DNA of 64,000 nt from Bimuria novae-zelandiae CBS 107.79 (lineage: Eukaryota > Ascomycota > Dothideomycetes > Pleosporales > Didymosphaeriaceae). The stretch spans positions 270,364 through 334,363 of the forward strand of contig ML976740.1 of assembly GCA_010015655.1 (NCBI GenBank). The letters run 5' to 3'. Positions 60,217 through 64,000 of this stretch are shown here, one piece after another; the first letter of the stretch is position 1, and each line of letters opens with the position of its first letter. The translations under genes were made by a program, and so were the position numbers. The notes below the pieces were generated by a model. The model searched no databases. It had not been told where the DNA came from and was given only the letters and a program-made list of their open reading frames with translations.

Positions 60217-62144
60217 ATGCCGGCTGCTGCTATCAATACTGCTGAGGCTCCGGTGCCGGCTACCGTAGAGGCTGCTGCTGCGGTTGAGCAGGCTCCCAAA
60301 GTATCGTTTGATCCTGTCGCGCTTAAGGCAAAGTATTTGGAAGAGAGGAATATTCGTATCGCGAGGGGAGGAGGTAACGAGCAGTACACATTGCTCGATG
60401 GAGAGTTCTCAAAGTATTTGAAAGACCCGTGGGCGGAAAATGCTACCAAGCGGGAGCCGGTTGTGGAAGAGACGGAAGTTGTGATTGTAGGAGCTGGATT
60501 TGGAGCCCAGCTTATTGCTACGGAACTGCAGAAAGCTGGTGTGATTGACTTCCGGATGGTAGACAAAGCTGGAGACTTTGGTGGCACTTGGTGAGTGCTC
60601 GATCCAAGCGACACATTCTAGTTCCTCCTGCTGAATATGAAGACAGGTACTGGAACCGCTACCCCGGTGCTCAGTGCGATATCGAATCCTATATTTACAT
60701 GCCCCTGCTCGAAGAGACAGGTTATATGCCCACCGAGAAGTACGCCCACCAGGACGAACTGTTCGCCCACGCGCAGCGAATCGGCAAACACTTCGGCCTC
60801 TACGAGCGGGCGCTCTTCGAGACTGAGGTCAAAGAAATGCGATGGCAAGAGACTGAAGCCAAGTGGCTCACCACAACCTCCCGCGGTGACAAGATCACCT
60901 CTCGCTTCGTCATCCCCGCTGCCGGTCCCCTCCACAAACCCAAACTTCCGGGCATCAAAGGCATTGAAACATTCAAGGGGCACTCTTTCCACACTTCCCG
61001 CTGGGACTTTGACTATACCGGAGGCGATGTGCTTGGTGGTCTCGAAAAGCTGAAGGACAAGAGAGTGGCCATCATCGGCACGGGCGCTACATCCGTGCAG
61101 ATTGTTCCCCGTGTAGGCGAATTCGCGAAAGAGCTTTACGTGTTTCAGCGGACACCCTCCTCCATCGATGTCCGCAACAATCAGCCCACCGACGAGGCAT
61201 GGTTCAAGTCACTCGAACCTGGCTGGCAGAAGAAGCGCATGCAGAACTTCAACCGACTGATCAACGGCGCAGAACGCGACCTCGACCTCGTGAACGACAG
61301 CTGGACCTCCGTCGGCCGGGTCCTGATGAAGGACCCGCTCGACTGGTCCGACCCCGTCGCCGCCGGCACACGCTTCCAAATGATCGACTTCGAGAAGATG
61401 GAAGAAGTCCGCCAACGCGCCTCCACCATCGTCAAAGACCGCGTCACCGCCGAGAGCCTCAAAGCCTACTACAACCGCTTCTGCAAGCGCCCCTGCTTCC
61501 ACGACGAGTACCTCCAGACCTTCAACCGGCCGTCCGTCACGCTCATCGACACAAAAGGGCGGGGCGTGGACGCGCTCACGCCGACATCGATCATCTCGCA
61601 GGGCAAGGAGTACGAGATCGACTGCCTGATCTTCAGCACGGGCTTCGAGACGAGCAACTCGTGGACGCACAAGACGGGCATCAAGATGCTAGGCCGCGAC
61701 GCCCAGTCCATCACGCAGAAGTGGAAGAACGGCATCTCTACCCTGCACGGCTACGGCGTGCACGGGTTCCCCAATGCTTTCTTCGTGCAGTACTACCAAG
61801 CCGCGCTCACGTTCAACCTCATGCACGTTACAGGCGAGCAGGCAACGCACTACGCGCATATCATTGCCGAGACGAAGAAGCGCGGGATCCGCACGCTCGA
61901 GCCGACGCAGGAGGCGGAGGATGCGTGGGTGAATACTATCGTGCAGGGTGCGATGGGTATGGCGCAGTTCTTTGGGGACTGCACGCCTGGGTATTATAAC
62001 AATGAGGGCACGGCGTCGGAGGCGGGCGCGAAGATGGCGAGCTATGGTGCGGGCGCGGATGCGTTTTTTCAGCTTTTGGCGGACTGGAGGGCGGAGGGGA
62101 ATTTAGAAGGGTTAGAGAAGACGTATCTTTCCGGACAGCCGTAG
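60217..62144 (+). CDS. Baeyer-Villiger-type FAD monooxygenase
   Basis: Two exons, 60217-60590 and 60647-62144, with a 56-bp intron (GTGAGT...GACAG) in phase 2, give 623 residues. The first 85 residues are an N-terminal extension found in the longer fungal members. The FAD motif [10 protein letters not shown] is at residues 88-97. The intron splits the conserved [18 protein letters not shown]. The class B signature FxGxxxHxxxW is present as [13 protein letters not shown], followed by the NADPH motif [11 protein letters not shown]. The enzyme should insert oxygen next to a ketone (cyclohexanone or phenylacetone monooxygenase-like) using NADPH. The substrate is unknown and no cluster partners lie next to it. 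Length, motifs and C-terminus are complete, so it is likely active. Confidence 0.93.
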
Positions 62145-62463
62145 ATGGGATGGGGAGTGTATGAACAGTGAGTAGAAATTATTTGCTATGGCTTTCTCCT
62201 TATGCCAGTCACGCTCCGACCTTAAATACCCTCCTGTCCCGATGCTGGTCTGCGCATCGTGCGCTCGTTGGCATGCTCATATCGTACACATATCTCTCTT
62301 CCTGCCAGGCCCCCAGCCACTGTCTCCCTACCCCATACAACTCATTTCTCCCACGTATACCAATCTTGGTCCTTCCAGCCTTCAAGACCCCAATGAAAAC
62401 TGTGCGATCCCAAGCCAGTACCGTCATTAATCGCGGACCATAACGAGTCCGCCCTGCCAGACC
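62145..62463. other. Intergenic region
   Basis: 3' side of the monooxygenase; nothing recognised. Confidence 0.5.
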
Positions 62464-62583
62464 TCATGACTGATTCTCGTAAAAGTGACGCGGATGTACG
62501 GGCTGCTTCATGATGCAGCTGATGACGCGCTCGCCAAACGCGATGACGATGAAGAGGTAGAAAACCGAGAGTGTTTCGATCAT
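62464..62583 (-). CDS. Candidate small membrane peptide, 39 residues
   Basis: An ATG at 62583 opens a 40-codon frame to a TGA at 62464. The product starts MIETLSVFYLFIVIAFGERV, a single likely membrane helix, followed by a short basic tail (MKQPVHPRHFYENQS). Most codons end in C or G, as in the real genes of the window and unlike random frames here. I do not recognise a family. It could be a small organelle or ER membrane subunit, a terminal exon, or chance. Confidence 0.4.
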   Translation of the reverse strand: MIETLSVFYLFIVIAFGERVISCIMKQPVHPRHFYENQS

Positions 62584-63227
62584 CACGCCCCCTCGAAGAG
62601 CTAGGTAGTTGCTGATCCTAAGCTGCGGAGTTGTCGTGTTCGCACAGGTGGCTTTCGACGTTCTCTGGGAGAGTGCTGGTGAGCGAGCTTTTTTGAATCG
62701 GTTGAAGGCGCGGGAAGATTAGGATTAGAGAAGGGTTCGAGGATAGCGATTGTCTTATACAGGATGTATTAATGGCGCGAAGCTGGTTTTGTATGTGTGA
62801 ATGGCAGTGTTCCCGAGGACCGTGAAAAACGTCTCGAGGTCGTTCCGGAGTTTAAGAAGAGGGACCATGGACCAAAATGCAACCACAGGTCTAGCTTGAA
62901 CACACTAACAGTTTTATCATGTTGCAACCCTGTGAGGAATCAGGATGAAGAATGCGATGCTCAACAACTGTGGCGGTTAAAGCGGGGTGCACCAATCACG
63001 TGCCGCGATCGTCGGGATTGCTTGCCAGATTAGGATGTACGGTGTTGCAAGTGCGGTATTGAGGATTCAGGTCAAGACGACCTGAAATTAGCGTCTCTGA
63101 CCTGACCTTTCCTAGTTAGGCAACGCGCGTTGCGAAAATTTTCAAGTCAGGTCAGATTGACAATAAGCGAGCTTTTCTCCCTCATCACATTGTAAACACG
63201 TTCTAAACATCATTGTGACATCTGATT
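62584..63227. other. Intergenic region
   Basis: No gene recognised. A CAGGTC-rich patch occurs near 63065-63155 (TCAGGTCAAGACGACCTGA is an imperfect palindrome). Confidence 0.45.
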
Positions 63228-64000
63228 ATGGATGGAACTCATATCTTCAACCCTTTCCCATTGGCGCCTTCACCTCTAGAGATAGGTGATATACCTGCAC
63301 TAAGTATTGAGGGTGGTGGGGACCTGGAGTGGGTTCAGGTAGGCAAAGTACCCTGAAACATGATTCTATCATAACTGAAACATGATTCTATCATAACTGA
63401 AACATGATTTAGGAGCCAACTGTCTTTACCACAGGCAATAGTCAAACACCACCCCTGTACGCGACAGATGTAGAGTACGCTTCAGCAGTTCCAGATTATC
63501 CAAAAACTAAGCCAGGTGGTTTTGCCTACGTTATTAAGATACCTCCAAATGAGGATAACTCTCCACTGCAGAAAGATCGGGTTCTGAAATGGATGACAGA
63601 GGTCTATTATGCAACATGTTCTAATCATAGTCCTAACATGATGTAGTTCCAATACTCGAAGGCTATCACGTACAAAGATCGAAGTACGGTATCAGATTTT
63701 CTTGGAGGAATGGCCTTTCGAACAAAGCTAAACTGCACTGGAATATTACATTGCGAACATTTTTCAAACGCGTTTCGCGAGTGCTATCACACAGAAGTTG
63801 ATGAGGATATATATACAAAGATCCAACAGCTTCGTGTACGAGAACCAGACGAACCAAGGGGAATTAAGGAAGCTCGAGGGTAAACGCCAAAACATGATTA
63901 GATCCTCTTTGCAATCTGTTAACAAGAGTAGATTGTATTTTGGAGTTCTGAAGCGATTCCGTCTTGGAGCTTGTATCGATAGAAGGGATGACTGCAGGCC
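63228..64000 (+). CDS. Unknown multi-exon gene, 3' end beyond the window
   Basis: Exons 63228-63338, 63413-63601, 63647-63879 and from 63932 onward fit together in one frame. Introns are 63339-63412 (GTAGGC...TTTAG), 63602-63646 (GTCTAT...GTAG) and 63880-63931 (GTAAAC...GTAG). No single open frame shows the gene. The product begins MDGTHIFNPFPLAPSPLEIG, then has a Pro-rich part, then ITYKDRSTVSDFLGGMAFRT and LNCTGILHCEHF with two cysteines and a histidine, then a charged helix. I do not recognise the family; the Cys/His part could be a small zinc site. Third positions are less GC-rich than in most genes of the window, suggesting a low-expressed, lineage-specific or repeat-associated gene. Each intron contains an ACATGAT motif. 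Confidence 0.6.
63354..63410 (+). repeat. 22-bp tandem repeat inside an intron
   Basis: The unit TGAAACATGATTCTATCATA plus AC occurs at 63354-63375 and 63376-63397, with a partial third copy that runs into the splice acceptor. Confidence 0.9.

Overview
The window looks like nuclear DNA of a filamentous ascomycete, probably a dothideomycete or relative (inference). The reasons are GT-AG introns of about 46-107 bp in most genes, a Zn2Cys6 transcription factor, FAD enzymes typical of these fungi, and AT-rich transposons in which CA and TG are scarce, the mark of repeat-induced point mutation (RIP). There is one assembly gap (43492-43876). I see no tRNA, rRNA, CRISPR array or bacterial-type operon. 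All boundaries and introns were read by eye; no search was run.

Left part (1-31200) is ordinary gene-rich DNA. In order: a hotdog thioesterase-like gene (-), a TetX-like FAD monooxygenase (+) flanked by diverged direct repeats, eIF2D/TMA64 (-), RNase H2 catalytic subunit (+), a Ser/Pro-rich unknown (+), a TTC36-like TPR gene (-), 4-hydroxyphenylpyruvate dioxygenase (+) beside an ARO80-like Zn2Cys6 regulator (-), a ZIP metal transporter (-), a pogo-like transposon relic, a cation diffusion facilitator with Mn-type motifs (+), a coiled-coil unknown (-) and an FG-repeat nucleoporin-like gene (+). The dioxygenase and its neighbour suggest aromatic amino acid catabolism. The ZIP and CDF genes form a divergent metal-transport pair split by the transposon.

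Middle part (31750-51431) is a transposon island with seven DNA transposons in about 16.3 kb. Five are pogo/Fot1-like (A, B, C, D, E), one is Tc1/mariner-like (F), and one is a second DDE type (G). A piggyBac-like fragment lies inside E. An intact small thioredoxin-like gene (38458-38918) survives between C and a large ruined gene. That ruined gene (39521-51431) carries D, F, G and E inside one short stretch of coding sequence. Each insertion sits at a TA, and taking each element out with one TA leaves a single reading frame.

Right part (51432-64000) is sparser. It holds a medium-chain reductase gene that has lost its nucleotide-binding loop, a small foldback repeat, a long gene-poor stretch, a secreted Pro-rich CAP-like protein, a Baeyer-Villiger-type monooxygenase, a 39-codon candidate gene, and the 5' part of a multi-exon unknown gene that runs off the right edge.
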